The notes: a model not told the origin generated them from the letters alone. Positions 17,219-25,532 are shown, counted from the stretch's first letter. The stretch is DNA of 64,000 nt from Streptomyces antioxidans (GCF_000968685.2 NZ_LAKD02000040.1:1-64000); one strand, 5' to 3'. A program made the numbers and translations.

Positions 17219-18307
17219 ATGGCAGGCTCTGCTTATTGCGAGCCTGATGTCGAGGAGAGTGAATCCTTGCGGTCCGACGCCAACATCGCGGGGCCGATGA
17301 CCGATCCGGTCCCCGGCCCCCGTACCGAATCGCCGGGGGAGGATGTTTCACGTGAAACGCCGCCTCCGATGGACGACACCCCCATCGGCCGTGCAGCCCA
17401 GCTGGCGGTCGAAGCCCTGGGTCGCGCCGGTGAGGGGCTGCCCAGGCCGGAGCAGACCCGGGTGATGGTGGTCGCCAACCAGAAGGGCGGGGTCGGAAAG
17501 ACCACGACCACCGTCAACCTGGCCGCCTCGCTCGCCCTGCACGGCGGTCGTGTGCTGGTGGTCGACCTCGATCCACAGGGCAACGCCTCGACGGCGCTGG
17601 GGGTCGACCACCACGCCGAGGTCCCATCGATCTATGACGTGCTGGTCGACAGCAAGCCACTGTCCGATGTGGTGCAGCCGGTCCCGGATGTGGAGGGCCT
17701 TTTCTGTGCTCCGGCCACGATCGATCTCGCCGGCGCGGAGATTGAGTTGGTCTCTCTGGTGGCGAGGGAGAGTCGGCTCGAGCGGGCCATTGAGGCCTAT
17801 GAGCAGCCGCTGGACTACATCCTCATCGACTGCCCGCCCTCGCTGGGCCTGCTGACGGTCAATGCGCTGGTGGCCGGCGCGGAGGTGCTGATCCCGATTC
17901 AGTGCGAGTACTACGCACTGGAGGGGCTGGGGCAGCTGCTGCGCAATGTGGATCTGGTGCGGGGTCATCTCAACCCCAAGCTCCATGTCTCTACGATCCT
18001 TCTCACCATGTACGACGGTCGCACCCGACTGGCCTCCCAGGTCGCCGACGAGGTGCGAAGCCACTTCGGCGGTGAGGTGCTTCGGACGAGCATTCCCCGG
18101 TCGGTGCGCATCTCCGAGGCCCCCAGCTATGGGCAGACCGTCCTCACCTATGACCCGGCGTCGAGTGGGGCGCTCTCCTATCTGGAGGCGGCCCGCGAGA
18201 TCGCCCTCAAGGGTGTCGGCGTGCAGTACGACGCCCAGTACGCCCATGCCTTGCCCGAGCTCAGCCAGCACGACCAGCACAGCAGCATGCAGGAGGGGAT
18301 TCAGTGA
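17219..18307 (+). CDS. parA: Chromosome partitioning ATPase ParA
   Basis: 362 residues from the ATG at 17219, chosen by memory of homologues that begin close to here; that start has no clear ribosome-binding site, and TTG at 17267 with GAGGAG nine bases before it (346 residues) is a real alternative. The deviant Walker A is KGGVGKT (89-95), Walker A' VVDLDPQGN follows, then Walker B ILIDCPPSLG. ParA dimers bind DNA nonspecifically and move ParB-origin complexes; in Streptomyces they assemble in aerial hyphae before spore septation. A perfect parS lies inside the N-terminal coding region, where it is read as VSRET. Confidence 0.95.
   Translation: MAGSAYCEPDVEESESLRSDANIAGPMTDPVPGPRTESPGEDVSRETPPPMDDTPIGRAAQLAVEALGRAGEGLPRPEQTRVMVVANQKGGVGKTTTTVNLAASLALHGGRVLVVDLDPQGNASTALGVDHHAEVPSIYDVLVDSKPLSDVVQPVPDVEGLFCAPATIDLAGAEIELVSLVARESRLERAIEAYEQPLDYILIDCPPSLGLLTVNALVAGAEVLIPIQCEYYALEGLGQLLRNVDLVRGHLNPKLHVSTILLTMYDGRTRLASQVADEVRSHFGGEVLRTSIPRSVRISEAPSYGQTVLTYDPASSGALSYLEAAREIALKGVGVQYDAQYAHALPELSQHDQHSSMQEGIQ
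17345..17358. promoter_or_regulatory. parS: parS site inside parA
   Basis: Perfect GTTTCACGTGAAAC within the coding sequence of parA (residues DVSRET, before the Walker A). The disordered N-terminal extension of ParA tolerates it. It lies 268 bp from the upstream parS at 17077. Confidence 0.96.
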
Positions 18308-19449
18308 GTGAGCGACGCAGAGGACTGGGCCGTGGGCTCGGTGCCCTGATTCCTCCCGCGCCGAAGGGGGCGGACAACGCCGCGTCCTCGGCGGGGGCGG
18401 GAACGGTCACGACGACCGGGGCCACCACCTCACCGACCGCGGTCCCGGTGCTCACCCAGGAGCGCGGAGTGGCGGCGGCGAAGGTGGCCGGACTGGCCGC
18501 GACCACCGTTCCACAGGAAACCGAGCCCGCGCCGCCGGAGCAGGGGCCCGAGGCCGTAACCGCGGAGGCGATGCCGGAGGAGGTGGCCGGAGCCCATTTC
18601 GCCGAGCTGCCGCTGGACTTCATCACTCCCAACCCGCGGCAGCCCCGTGAGGTCTTCGACGAGGACGCGCTGGCCGAACTGGTCACCTCGATCCAGGAGG
18701 TCGGTCTCCTCCAGCCCGTCGTCGTACGGCAGTTGGCCCCGGAGCGCTATGAGCTCATCATGGGCGAGCGGCGCTGGCGGGCCTGTCGTGAGGCCGGGCT
18801 GGAGAAGATCCCCGCGATCGTCCGGGCCACCGATGACGAGAAGCTTCTCCTCGACGCGCTGCTGGAGAACCTTCACCGGGCTCAGCTGAATCCGCTGGAA
18901 GAGGCGGCGGCGTATGACCAGTTGCTGAAGGACTTCAACTGCACGCATGACGAGTTGGCCGACCGTATCGGGCGTTCGCGTCCGCAGGTCTCCAATACGC
19001 TGCGGCTGCTGAAGCTCTCCCCGTCCGTCCAGCGCAGGGTGGCGGCCGGGGTCCTCTCCGCGGGCCATGCCCGGGCGCTGCTCTCGGTGGATGACCCCGA
19101 GGAGCAGGACCGGCTGGCCCATCGCATCGTCGCCGAGGGGCTTTCGGTGCGTGCGGTGGAGGAGATCGTCACCCTGATGGGGTCGCGCTCGGGCGGTACG
19201 ACAAAGCCCAAGAGTCCCAGGGCGGGCGCGAGGGTGTCCCCCGCGCTCACGGATCTGGCCTCACGTCTCTCTGATCGGTTTGAGACGCGGGTGAAGGTCG
19301 ACCTCGGTCAGAAGAAGGGAAAGATCGTCGTCGAGTTCGCCTCAATAGAGGATCTTGAGCGGATCCTCGGCTCGCTGGCCCCCGGTGAGGGACCGGTGCT
19401 GGAGCAGCCGCTCTCCCCCGAGGACGAAGCGGTGGACGAGGACGAGTGA
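18304..19449 (+). CDS. parB: Chromosome partitioning protein ParB
   Basis: 381 residues; GTG start overlapping the parA stop by four bases. The N-terminal RRRGLGRGLGALIP is the ParA-stimulating peptide, followed by a ~75-residue disordered linker. The CTPase domain has NPRQPR (110-115), GLLQP (134-138) and GERRWRA (154-160). The helix-turn-helix region reads ADRIGRSRPQVSNTLRLL and the C-terminal dimerisation domain follows. ParB binds parS and slides as a clamp, organising the origin region. A hairpin terminator follows at 19494. Confidence 0.97.
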   Translation: MSERRRGLGRGLGALIPPAPKGADNAASSAGAGTVTTTGATTSPTAVPVLTQERGVAAAKVAGLAATTVPQETEPAPPEQGPEAVTAEAMPEEVAGAHFAELPLDFITPNPRQPREVFDEDALAELVTSIQEVGLLQPVVVRQLAPERYELIMGERRWRACREAGLEKIPAIVRATDDEKLLLDALLENLHRAQLNPLEEAAAYDQLLKDFNCTHDELADRIGRSRPQVSNTLRLLKLSPSVQRRVAAGVLSAGHARALLSVDDPEEQDRLAHRIVAEGLSVRAVEEIVTLMGSRSGGTTKPKSPRAGARVSPALTDLASRLSDRFETRVKVDLGQKKGKIVVEFASIEDLERILGSLAPGEGPVLEQPLSPEDEAVDEDE

Positions 19450-19493
19450 GGCGCTGCCCGTGCGGCCATCGCCGTACGGAAGGGCAGCGCGGG

Positions 19494-19530
19494 GCGGGTC
19501 GCGTTCCGACATGGTCGGAAGGCGACCCGC
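19494..19530 (+). terminator. parAB terminator
   Basis: Stem of 9 bp (GCGGGTCGC/GCGACCCGC), one G/G mismatch and 7 bp (TTCCGAC/GTCGGAA) around a 3-nt loop. A weaker upstream hairpin, GCGCTGCCC at 19451-19459 with GGGCAGCGC at 19482-19490, precedes it. Together they end the parAB transcript. Confidence 0.8.
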
Positions 19531-19629
19531 TGTTTGCCTAAGGGCGGTATCGGTGCAATCTCGGCACGGCTACGATGCGGTCAGATAGGGCGGATCCATG
19601 TGGAGGCGCCGCATATGGAGGGCAGGGCC

Positions 19630-19887
19630 ATGCGATCGGTGAGCCGCACCGGACTGTTGGCCACAGGATTGGGCCTGGGAGCTGTCGGCGGTTTCGTCGG
19701 CAGTCTGCTCAGGGAGCGTAGTGCGCTGTCAGCCGCCCGTGGTGCGGCTGGCCACGGAAGTGAAGGACTGGCTTCATGGGGCGTCGGCTCGTACCGCTCA
19801 CGTTGGACAACCTCCCGGACATCCCCAAGCGCTGTCGCGCATGTGTCTTCTGGGAGCTCGACCCGGTCAGCGGCGAAGCAGCCGTAA
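19630..19887 (+). CDS. Possible small membrane protein overlapping the GNAT gene
   Basis: 85 residues from an ATG with GGAGGG seven bases upstream, a good ribosome-binding site. The first 30 residues include GLLATGLGLGAVGGFVGSLL, a plausible single membrane helix; after that the sequence is Ser/Thr-rich and overlaps the GNAT gene in another frame by over 100 nt. The overlap makes the second half doubtful. It may be only a short leader peptide or a spurious frame. Confidence 0.35.
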   Translation: MRSVSRTGLLATGLGLGAVGGFVGSLLRERSALSAARGAAGHGSEGLASWGVGSYRSRWTTSRTSPSAVAHVSSGSSTRSAAKQP

Positions 19888-20393
19888 GGGCCGGGCGGCC
19901 GGAGCTGGAGAAGGAGGCATGGATCTCCGCCGTTCTGCTGGAGTGGGGATCCTGCGGCCGGGTGGTCTATGTCGATGAGGTTCCGGTGGGCTTTGTGCTG
20001 TACGCGCCTCCGGCGTATGTGCCGCGCTCCACGGCCTTCCCGACCAGTCCGGTCGCGGCGGATGCCGTCCAGCTGATGACGGCATGGCTGATGCCCGGAT
20101 ACCAGGGGCAGGGGCTGGGCCGGGTGATGGTGCAGACCGTCGCCAAGGATCTGATCCGCCGGGGCTTCAAGGCGGTGGAGGCGTTCGGGGACGCCACCTG
20201 GAAGGAACCGGCGTGTGTGCTGCCCGCCGATCATCTGCTGGCCGTGGGCTTCAAGACCGTACGGCCGCATCCGCGCTACCCCCGGCTCAGGCTGGAGCTG
20301 AGGACGACGATCTCCTGGAAGGAGGATGTCGAGCTGGCGCTGGACCGGCTGCTCGGCGCCGTCCAGAAGGAGCCCGCGCTGCGGCCGCTGTAG
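19776..20393 (+). CDS. GNAT family N-acetyltransferase
   Basis: 205 residues, ATG with GAAGGA nine bases upstream. The acetyl-CoA-binding motif A is present as LMPGYQGQGLGRVMVQTVAKDL, and the fold is preceded by VVYVDEVPVGFVLYAPP. Two cysteines near the N-terminus (RCRACVFWE) are notable. The substrate is unknown. The gene always follows parB in Streptomyces, so a link to segregation or an unrelated conserved role are both possible. Three parS-like sites and a terminator follow within 100 nt. Confidence 0.88.
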   Translation: MGRRLVPLTLDNLPDIPKRCRACVFWELDPVSGEAAVRAGRPELEKEAWISAVLLEWGSCGRVVYVDEVPVGFVLYAPPAYVPRSTAFPTSPVAADAVQLMTAWLMPGYQGQGLGRVMVQTVAKDLIRRGFKAVEAFGDATWKEPACVLPADHLLAVGFKTVRPHPRYPRLRLELRTTISWKEDVELALDRLLGAVQKEPALRPL

Positions 20394-20395
20394 CG

Positions 20396-20409
20396 GTTCC
20401 ACGTGAAAC
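20396..20409. promoter_or_regulatory. parS: parS site (one mismatch)
   Basis: GTTCCACGTGAAAC, one base from the perfect palindrome, immediately after the GNAT stop codon. Confidence 0.88.
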
Positions 20410-20422
20410 GCCAAGGGCTCGG

Positions 20423-20436
20423 CTTTCACGTGAAGG
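20423..20436. promoter_or_regulatory. Degenerate parS-like site
   Basis: CTTTCACGTGAAGG keeps the TTTCACGTGAA core but differs at three outer positions. It lies midway between two good sites (20396 and 20443), so it may be a weak third ParB site. Confidence 0.45.
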
Positions 20437-20442
20437 GCCCAG

Positions 20443-20456
20443 GTTCCACGTGAAAC
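20443..20456. promoter_or_regulatory. parS: parS site (one mismatch)
   Basis: GTTCCACGTGAAAC, identical to the site at 20396 and 47 bp from it. Its last base is the first base of the terminator stem at 20456-20492. Confidence 0.88.
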
Positions 20457-20492
20457 ATGGAGGGGCTGCCCCGATGGGGCAGCCCCTCCATG
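20456..20492. terminator. Bidirectional terminator between GNAT and trxA
   Basis: A perfect 17-bp stem (CATGGAGGGGCTGCCCC and its complement) around the 3-nt loop GAT, between two convergent genes. It can stop transcription from both sides. Confidence 0.92.
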
Positions 20493-20514
20493 TATGAGGC
20501 AACGCGTGGCGTGC

Positions 20515-20844
20515 TCAGCCGATGAAGTCGGCCAGGTCGCGCTCGATGGCGGCCTTGGGCTTGGCACCGACGATGGTCTTGGCGACCTCACCACCCTGGT
20601 AGACATTGAGCGTCGGGATGGACATCACGCCGTACTTGGCGGCTGTCGCCGGGTTCTCGTCGATATTGAGCTTGGCGATGACGATCTTGTCGGGGTGCTC
20701 GGCCGCGATGGCCTCCAGGGAGGGGGCGATCTGGCGGCACGGACCGCACCAGGCGGCCCAGAAGTCGACGAGTACCGGCTTGTCGCTCTTGAGGACCTTC
20801 TCCTCGAAGTCGGCGTCCGTCACGGTAACCGTGGGACCGGCCAT
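20515..20844 (-). CDS. trxA: Thioredoxin
   Basis: 109 residues with the active site WCGPC (cysteines 33 and 36) and the conserved cis-proline motif MSIPT. It reduces protein disulfides and is itself reduced by TrxB, encoded 42 nt upstream in the same direction, so trxB and trxA form an operon behind a SigR-type promoter. Confidence 0.96.
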   Translation of the reverse strand: MAGPTVTVTDADFEEKVLKSDKPVLVDFWAAWCGPCRQIAPSLEAIAAEHPDKIVIAKLNIDENPATAAKYGVMSIPTLNVYQGGEVAKTIVGAKPKAAIERDLADFIG

Positions 20845-20886
20845 GGCAATCTCCTTAGTGAGTTGGTGCAGAGGTGGGAAGCGGAG

Positions 20887-21837
20887 TCAGACGGTGGCGT
20901 CGCCCTGGCCCAGCGAGGCGAGGTACCGCTCGGCGTCCAGTGCCGCCGAGCAACCCGTGCCGGCCGCGGTGATCGCCTGACGGTAGGTGTGGTCCACGAC
21001 ATCGCCGGCGGCGAAGACACCGGGCAGGTTGGTCCGGGTGGTGGGCGCGTCCACCTTCAGGTACCCGTCGTCGTCCAGGCTCAGCTGGCCCTTGAACAGC
21101 TCGGTGCGCGGATCGTGGCCGATCGCGATGAACAGTCCGGTGACCGGCAGCTTGGATGCCTCGTCCTTCTTGACGTCGCGGATCGTGAGACCGGAGAGCT
21201 TGCCCTCGCCGTGGATCTCCTCGACCACGCTGTCCCAGACGAACGAGATCTTCGGGTCGGCGAAGGCCCGCTCCTGCATCGCCTTGCTGGCCCGCAGGGT
21301 GTCCCGGCGGTGGACCACGGTGACCGACTTGGCGAACCGCGACAGGAAGGTCGCCTCCTCCAGAGCCGTGTCACCGCCGCCGATGACGGCGATGTCCTGG
21401 TCCTTGAAGAAGAACCCGTCACACGTGGCACACCAGGAGACACCGCGGCCGGAGAGCTCGTCCTCGCGCGGCAGCCCCAGCTTGCGGTGCTGAGAGCCGG
21501 TGGCCACGATGACCGTCTTGGCCCGGTGGACCGTACCGGCGGAGTCGGTGACGGTCTTGATCTGCTCACTGAGGTCGACCGCGGTCACGTCGTCCGGAAC
21601 GAGCTCGGCGCCGAAGCGCTCGGCCTGGGCCCGCATGTTGTCCATCAGATCGGGACCCATGATCCCGTCCCGGAAGCCCGGGAAGTTCTCCACATCGGTG
21701 GTGTTCATGAGAGCACCACCCGCGGTCACGGAGCCCTCGAAGATCAGCGGCTTCAAGGAAGCACGGGCGGTGTAGAGCGCGGCCGTATAGCCCGCGGGCC
21801 CGGAACCGATGATAATCACGTTGCGGACGTCGCTCAC
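20887..21837 (-). CDS. trxB: Thioredoxin-disulfide reductase
   Basis: 316 residues from the GTG at 21837 with AAGGAAG upstream; the ORF runs further but the family starts SDVRNVIIIGSGPAGYTAA. FAD motif GSGPAG, redox centre WCATCDG, NADPH motif GGGDTALEEA and the second FAD motif VFAAGDVVD are all present. It reduces TrxA with NADPH. The SigR promoter 90-115 nt upstream of the start indicates induction by thiol oxidation. Confidence 0.96.
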   Translation of the reverse strand: MSDVRNVIIIGSGPAGYTAALYTARASLKPLIFEGSVTAGGALMNTTDVENFPGFRDGIMGPDLMDNMRAQAERFGAELVPDDVTAVDLSEQIKTVTDSAGTVHRAKTVIVATGSQHRKLGLPREDELSGRGVSWCATCDGFFFKDQDIAVIGGGDTALEEATFLSRFAKSVTVVHRRDTLRASKAMQERAFADPKISFVWDSVVEEIHGEGKLSGLTIRDVKKDEASKLPVTGLFIAIGHDPRTELFKGQLSLDDDGYLKVDAPTTRTNLPGVFAAGDVVDHTYRQAITAAGTGCSAALDAERYLASLGQGDATV

Positions 21838-21925
21838 GGATGTCTTCCTTGTCTCTGCCGACTGCCGGACTGCTGACTGGGCGGGCGGCTCCGGGTCCCC
21901 CCGGAATTCCGCTGCCACCCCACCC

Positions 21926-21952
21926 AACGGATCCTACGGGTCAGGCATTCCC
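21926..21952 (-). promoter_or_regulatory. SigR-type promoter of trxBA
   Basis: On the minus strand GGGAAT and GTTG are separated by exactly 18 nt, matching the GGAAT-N18-GTT consensus of the thiol-stress sigma factor SigR. SigR control of trxBA is established in Streptomyces coelicolor. The predicted transcript would have a leader of about 80 nt. Confidence 0.85.
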
Positions 21953-21988
21953 GAGCGCTGTCAGGCAGGGCCCCATGTGCGGTGCGCC

Positions 21989-22984
21989 TCAGCGGCGCGG
22001 ATAGGTCCGGGTCACCAGAAGCTCCCCGGGGGACGACGGACGCGCCGAGACACACGACGCGTCGATCACAAAGGCGTCGACGCGTGAGCTGTCGGAGGGG
22101 TGCGGGAGGACGACGATATAGGCACTCTGGCCGTCGTAGGTGTCCTGCTGTGCCGCGAGCGCGGGCTCCTTGCGGCCGGTGCCGCTCTGTACGCAGGAGG
22201 GCACCTCAGGGTCGTCGTCGGCGCGCAGCGGCACATCGGGTGAGTTGCCCTGCCCGGTGACGCCGTCCGACGCGGTGGACTTCCGGTCGGCCAGCAGCTC
22301 GTGCACGCGGTCCTTGAGCGTGCCCGAGGAGAGGGTGGCCTTCGCGGTGGAGCTCTGGCTGGTGTGCGCCTGGGGGTCGCCGTCGCCGTGATCGCCGGAG
22401 GAGCCGCTTTGGAGGAAGAAGGATCCGATGCCGATCACCGCGGCGGCGCATGCGCCGCCGAGGACGGCCTTGCGCCAGCGGCGGGCGCGGCCGGTGCGGG
22501 TGCCGGGTCCGGTGGAGCTCCGTCCGGGCCCGGTGGCCCCACGGGGACGCCCGGCGGGCCGGTCCGCCGCGATGGACGGCTTGGCCGTGGTGGGCTCTGC
22601 GGTGCCGGTGCCGGTGCCGGTGCCGGGGTCGCTGGAGGCGTCATCGGCCGTTTCACGTGAAACGGCCGTGGGCGCGGCGGCCGGGTCAGGAGTTTCACGT
22701 GAAACATCGGCCCGGCGCTCGGGGGCGGTCGCGTCGAGAAGCGCTTCGGCGGCCAGGGCCGCATCGATGCGGCCCGCGATCTCGGCGGGCATCCGTACCG
22801 GCCCGGGAAGGGTCCCCAGCAGGGAGCGGATCTCGTCCAGGGACTCCCATACATCCGTACAGAGCACGCAGCTCGCGAGGTGAGTGCGCACATCGACGGC
22901 GCGGGACGGAGAGAGCAGACCCTCGGTGAGTGCGGAGATCTCCGCGACTTCAGGGTGCTCTTCCGTGTCCGTCGAGGATGTCAC
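21989..22984 (-). CDS. rsmA: Anti-sigma factor RsmA (for SigM)
   Basis: 331 residues, GTG start overlapping the sigM stop by four bases. The N-terminal anti-sigma region has HLASCVLC with the conserved His and two Cys; the S. coelicolor homologue is known to bind an iron-sulfur cluster. Then come a Pro/Thr-rich linker, a membrane helix (AVLGGACAAAVIGIGSFFL, near residue 175) and an extracytoplasmic domain with two cysteines. The linker contains two VSRET motifs, both created by parS sites in the DNA. It presumably holds SigM inactive at the membrane. Confidence 0.85.
   Translation of the reverse strand: MTSSTDTEEHPEVAEISALTEGLLSPSRAVDVRTHLASCVLCTDVWESLDEIRSLLGTLPGPVRMPAEIAGRIDAALAAEALLDATAPERRADVSRETPDPAAAPTAVSRETADDASSDPGTGTGTGTAEPTTAKPSIAADRPAGRPRGATGPGRSSTGPGTRTGRARRWRKAVLGGACAAAVIGIGSFFLQSGSSGDHGDGDPQAHTSQSSTAKATLSSGTLKDRVHELLADRKSTASDGVTGQGNSPDVPLRADDDPEVPSCVQSGTGRKEPALAAQQDTYDGQSAYIVVLPHPSDSSRVDAFVIDASCVSARPSSPGELLVTRTYPRR
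22650..22663. promoter_or_regulatory. parS: parS site inside rsmA
   Basis: Perfect GTTTCACGTGAAAC in the rsmA linker coding region, read as VSRET. It is 42 bp from the next site, the closest pair of perfect parS sites here apart from 32033/32076. Confidence 0.95.
22692..22705. promoter_or_regulatory. parS: parS site inside rsmA
   Basis: Perfect GTTTCACGTGAAAC in rsmA, again read as VSRET. Confidence 0.95.
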
Positions 22985-23670
22985 GCTCGCCCACCTCCGC
23001 CCTTCACGGCATCTGTGTCGTTCGGTCCTGCCGTCGGTGGGACGGACGTCCCCTGCGTCCGGTTCCTTCCCATGGCCGAGGGTGAGCTACCCCTCCCGCT
23101 GGGGTGGAGATGTGAGAGGAGGGGCAGCAGCCGTGCGCGGCCCCGGGCGCAGCGGCTCTTTACGGTGCCGGTGGGAACGTCCAGGACCTTGGCCGCCTCC
23201 GCGACCGGGTAGCCCTGCATATCGACCAGCACCAGGGCCGCGCGCTGCTCGGGAGGGAGGGTGCGCAGCGCCTGGAGCAGTTCGCGGTGGAGATCACCGC
23301 GCTCGGCGGGGGCTGCGGCCGACTCATGGGGTTCCAGAAGCTGCTCGAGCCGTTCGGTGTCGTCGACGGGGGAGGTGCGACGAGAGGCGGCCTTGCGTGC
23401 CCGGTCCAGACAGGCGTTGACCGTGATGCGGTGCAGCCAGGTGGTCACGGCGGACTGGCCCCGGAAGGTGTGGGCGGCGCGGTAGGCGGAGACGAGCGCG
23501 TCCTGGACCGCGTCGGCGGCTTCCTCACGGTCGCCGAGGGTGCGCAGCGCCACCGCCCAGAGTCTGTCGCGGTGGCGCCGCACTATTTCGCTGAAGGCGT
23601 CCGGGTCGCCGTCGACGTGCCGGGCGAGGAGCTCGCCGTCGCTCGCTCCGCCGATGGTGGCGTCGTCCAA
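22981..23670 (-). CDS. sigM: ECF RNA polymerase sigma factor SigM
   Basis: 229 residues from a TTG with GGGAGG nine to ten bases upstream; no better start is available. Region 2 reads FSEIVRRHRDRLWAVALRTLGDREEAADAVQD, given here only by its ends FSEIVRRH and EEAADAVQD, and region 4 has PPEQRAALVLVDMQGYPVAE and GTVKSRCARGRARL. A Pro/Ser-rich tail of ~50 residues follows. It directs transcription of a stress regulon together with the cotranscribed anti-sigma RsmA; in streptomycetes it has been linked to osmotic and differentiation responses. The kinase-like gene lies 36 nt upstream. Confidence 0.9.
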   Translation of the reverse strand: MDDATIGGASDGELLARHVDGDPDAFSEIVRRHRDRLWAVALRTLGDREEAADAVQDALVSAYRAAHTFRGQSAVTTWLHRITVNACLDRARKAASRRTSPVDDTERLEQLLEPHESAAAPAERGDLHRELLQALRTLPPEQRAALVLVDMQGYPVAEAAKVLDVPTGTVKSRCARGRARLLPLLSHLHPSGRGSSPSAMGRNRTQGTSVPPTAGPNDTDAVKGGGGRA

Positions 23671-23706
23671 CGTTGAGCCCCTCCCCTCTCGGCCGACCGT
23701 AGAGGG

Positions 23707-25422
23707 TCAGCCCTTGACCTTGATCTCCGAGATGCCGCCACGGTAGCGATCGGGGGTGCTGGCCGGAAGCTCCGTGATGTGGACCAGGACGTATCGCGTC
23801 CGTACCGGCTTGTCGAGAACGGTGGACAGCTTCTTCCCGACGCTCTTCAGATCGGTGAGGTGCTTGGAGAAGGCGCTGAGTGAGGTGGGCTCGGAGGACG
23901 AGGGATCGGCGGCGAGGACTTCTACCTTCTGCCCGGTGCTGTAGAAGTCGATGTCGAGGCTCGAGACGCTTTTGGCGCTGCCGAGGTCGACGACGATGCC
24001 GCTGCCCTGCTTGCGATTGGGCAGGTTACCGAATTTTGGGTAGTCGTAGAACAACTTGGTCACCCAGGCGGTGGCCGCATCGCCGTCGACGGCGCCATTG
24101 ACCTGGTCCGGGGCGAAGGGCCTGTCCAGCGGCGAGAACTCCGTGGCGCCCTCGATGCTGAGGGGCTTGCCCGTGGGCTTCTGGGCCTTACCGTCGTCCT
24201 TCTCACTGGTGGATCCGCCCGGGCTGGACTTGTTCTCCTCCTTGAGGAGGGTGTCCGCGAGTTGCCAGCTGCCGAGGCCGAGAGCGGCGATCAGAAGGGC
24301 GGAGACGGTCCACTTGAGGGCCTTGCCCGTACGGCTCTGCAGCGGTGGCGGAGGCGGCACGGGAGCGGCCGGACGGGCCGGGTGCGCGGTGCCCCCGCGG
24401 TTCGGCTGCTGGCCGTACACACCTTGTTGGTACGTCGTGCGCTGGTATGCCTGGGAAGGGGCGAAGGCGGGCTCCGGCGGCCTGATGCGCGGCATCGCCG
24501 CGACGGCCTTGGCCAGCTCCTCGGGGGTGGTGCAGGGCTGGTCCTGACGGGAGGCGGTGGCTCCGTCGTTGACCAGCGCGCGCATCGCGAGCTCGGACAG
24601 GCCGCGGTGCACTCCGGCACGGACCTGGTCGGGGGCGATCAGGCCCACGCCCTTGGGCAGCCCGGAGAGGCCGTAGGCGTCGGTCTCGTAGGGCCAGCGC
24701 TGAGTGAGCGCCGCGTACAGCAGCGCGCCGATCGCCTCGGTGTCGGTGCGCTGGGGGTGGTCGACGCTGATACCGCGCAGGGCGGCCATGACGGCCAGCC
24801 CGCGGATGCGGTACTGACCGGACTCGGTGCGCAGCACGGAGCCTGGGTTCAGCCGCAGATGGGCCAGGCCCTCGCGGTGGGCGGCGGCCATGGCCTGGGA
24901 GACCTGGCTGACGAGTTGGTACGCGTCGTGCGGCTCGAGGGGCCCGGCGGCCAGCACGGCGGTGAGCTCGGTGGCGTCGGGAAGCCACTCATGGACGACA
25001 TAGACGAGGTCGTTCTCCTCGACGGCGTCGAGGACCTGGACGAAGCGGGGGTCGCCCAGCAGGGCCGCGGAGCGGGCGGCGGCGAGCACCGATCTGGCGC
25101 GCGGATGGTCCGCGGGAACGACATGCACCCCGACGGCGCGCCGCAGTTTCTCGTCCACGGCACGCCAACTGCTGAATCCGTCCAGACGGGTGACGCACTC
25201 CTCCAGACGGTAGCGTCTGGCCAGCTTGTGGCCGCTGTGTAGTTCGAGCGGGTTCGTTTCGGCCGCGGCGCCCTTGTCGTCGGTGACCGCGGCCTCTGTC
25301 CCCTTGCCGGCCTTCTGTTTCGTCCCCGCCCCGTCGGCCGTGGCCTTACCCGCCTTGGCGGTCAGCGGCTCCTCTCCACCGCTGTCGGCCACGTCGACGG
25401 CAGCCGTGCTCCGTTCCGCCAC
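23707..25422 (-). CDS. Membrane pseudokinase (protein-kinase-like, catalytically dead)
   Basis: 571 residues from the GTG at 25422 with AGGA upstream. After a disordered N-terminus comes a Ser/Thr-kinase fold, but the HRD catalytic loop is replaced by HLRLNPGSVL and the DFG motif by IRGLAV, so the key aspartates are lost. A single membrane helix (WTVSALLIAALGLGSWQLAD) leads to an outer discoidin/F5-8-like beta domain (about 150 residues). It is next to murJ; in mycobacteria MurJ is fused to such a pseudokinase that binds the FHA protein FhaA. A role in controlling lipid II flipping is inferred. Confidence 0.85.
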   Translation of the reverse strand: MAERSTAAVDVADSGGEEPLTAKAGKATADGAGTKQKAGKGTEAAVTDDKGAAAETNPLELHSGHKLARRYRLEECVTRLDGFSSWRAVDEKLRRAVGVHVVPADHPRARSVLAAARSAALLGDPRFVQVLDAVEENDLVYVVHEWLPDATELTAVLAAGPLEPHDAYQLVSQVSQAMAAAHREGLAHLRLNPGSVLRTESGQYRIRGLAVMAALRGISVDHPQRTDTEAIGALLYAALTQRWPYETDAYGLSGLPKGVGLIAPDQVRAGVHRGLSELAMRALVNDGATASRQDQPCTTPEELAKAVAAMPRIRPPEPAFAPSQAYQRTTYQQGVYGQQPNRGGTAHPARPAAPVPPPPPLQSRTGKALKWTVSALLIAALGLGSWQLADTLLKEENKSSPGGSTSEKDDGKAQKPTGKPLSIEGATEFSPLDRPFAPDQVNGAVDGDAATAWVTKLFYDYPKFGNLPNRKQGSGIVVDLGSAKSVSSLDIDFYSTGQKVEVLAADPSSSEPTSLSAFSKHLTDLKSVGKKLSTVLDKPVRTRYVLVHITELPASTPDRYRGGISEIKVKG

Positions 25423-25532
25423 CGTCGTTCCTGCCTCCCCATCCGTTGCGCCTACTCCGAGCCAAGACAATTGTGCCCACAGTCCGCCGCTATGCACGAC
25501 ACACGGTGGCGGACGATGGTTGTGCTCAATGA

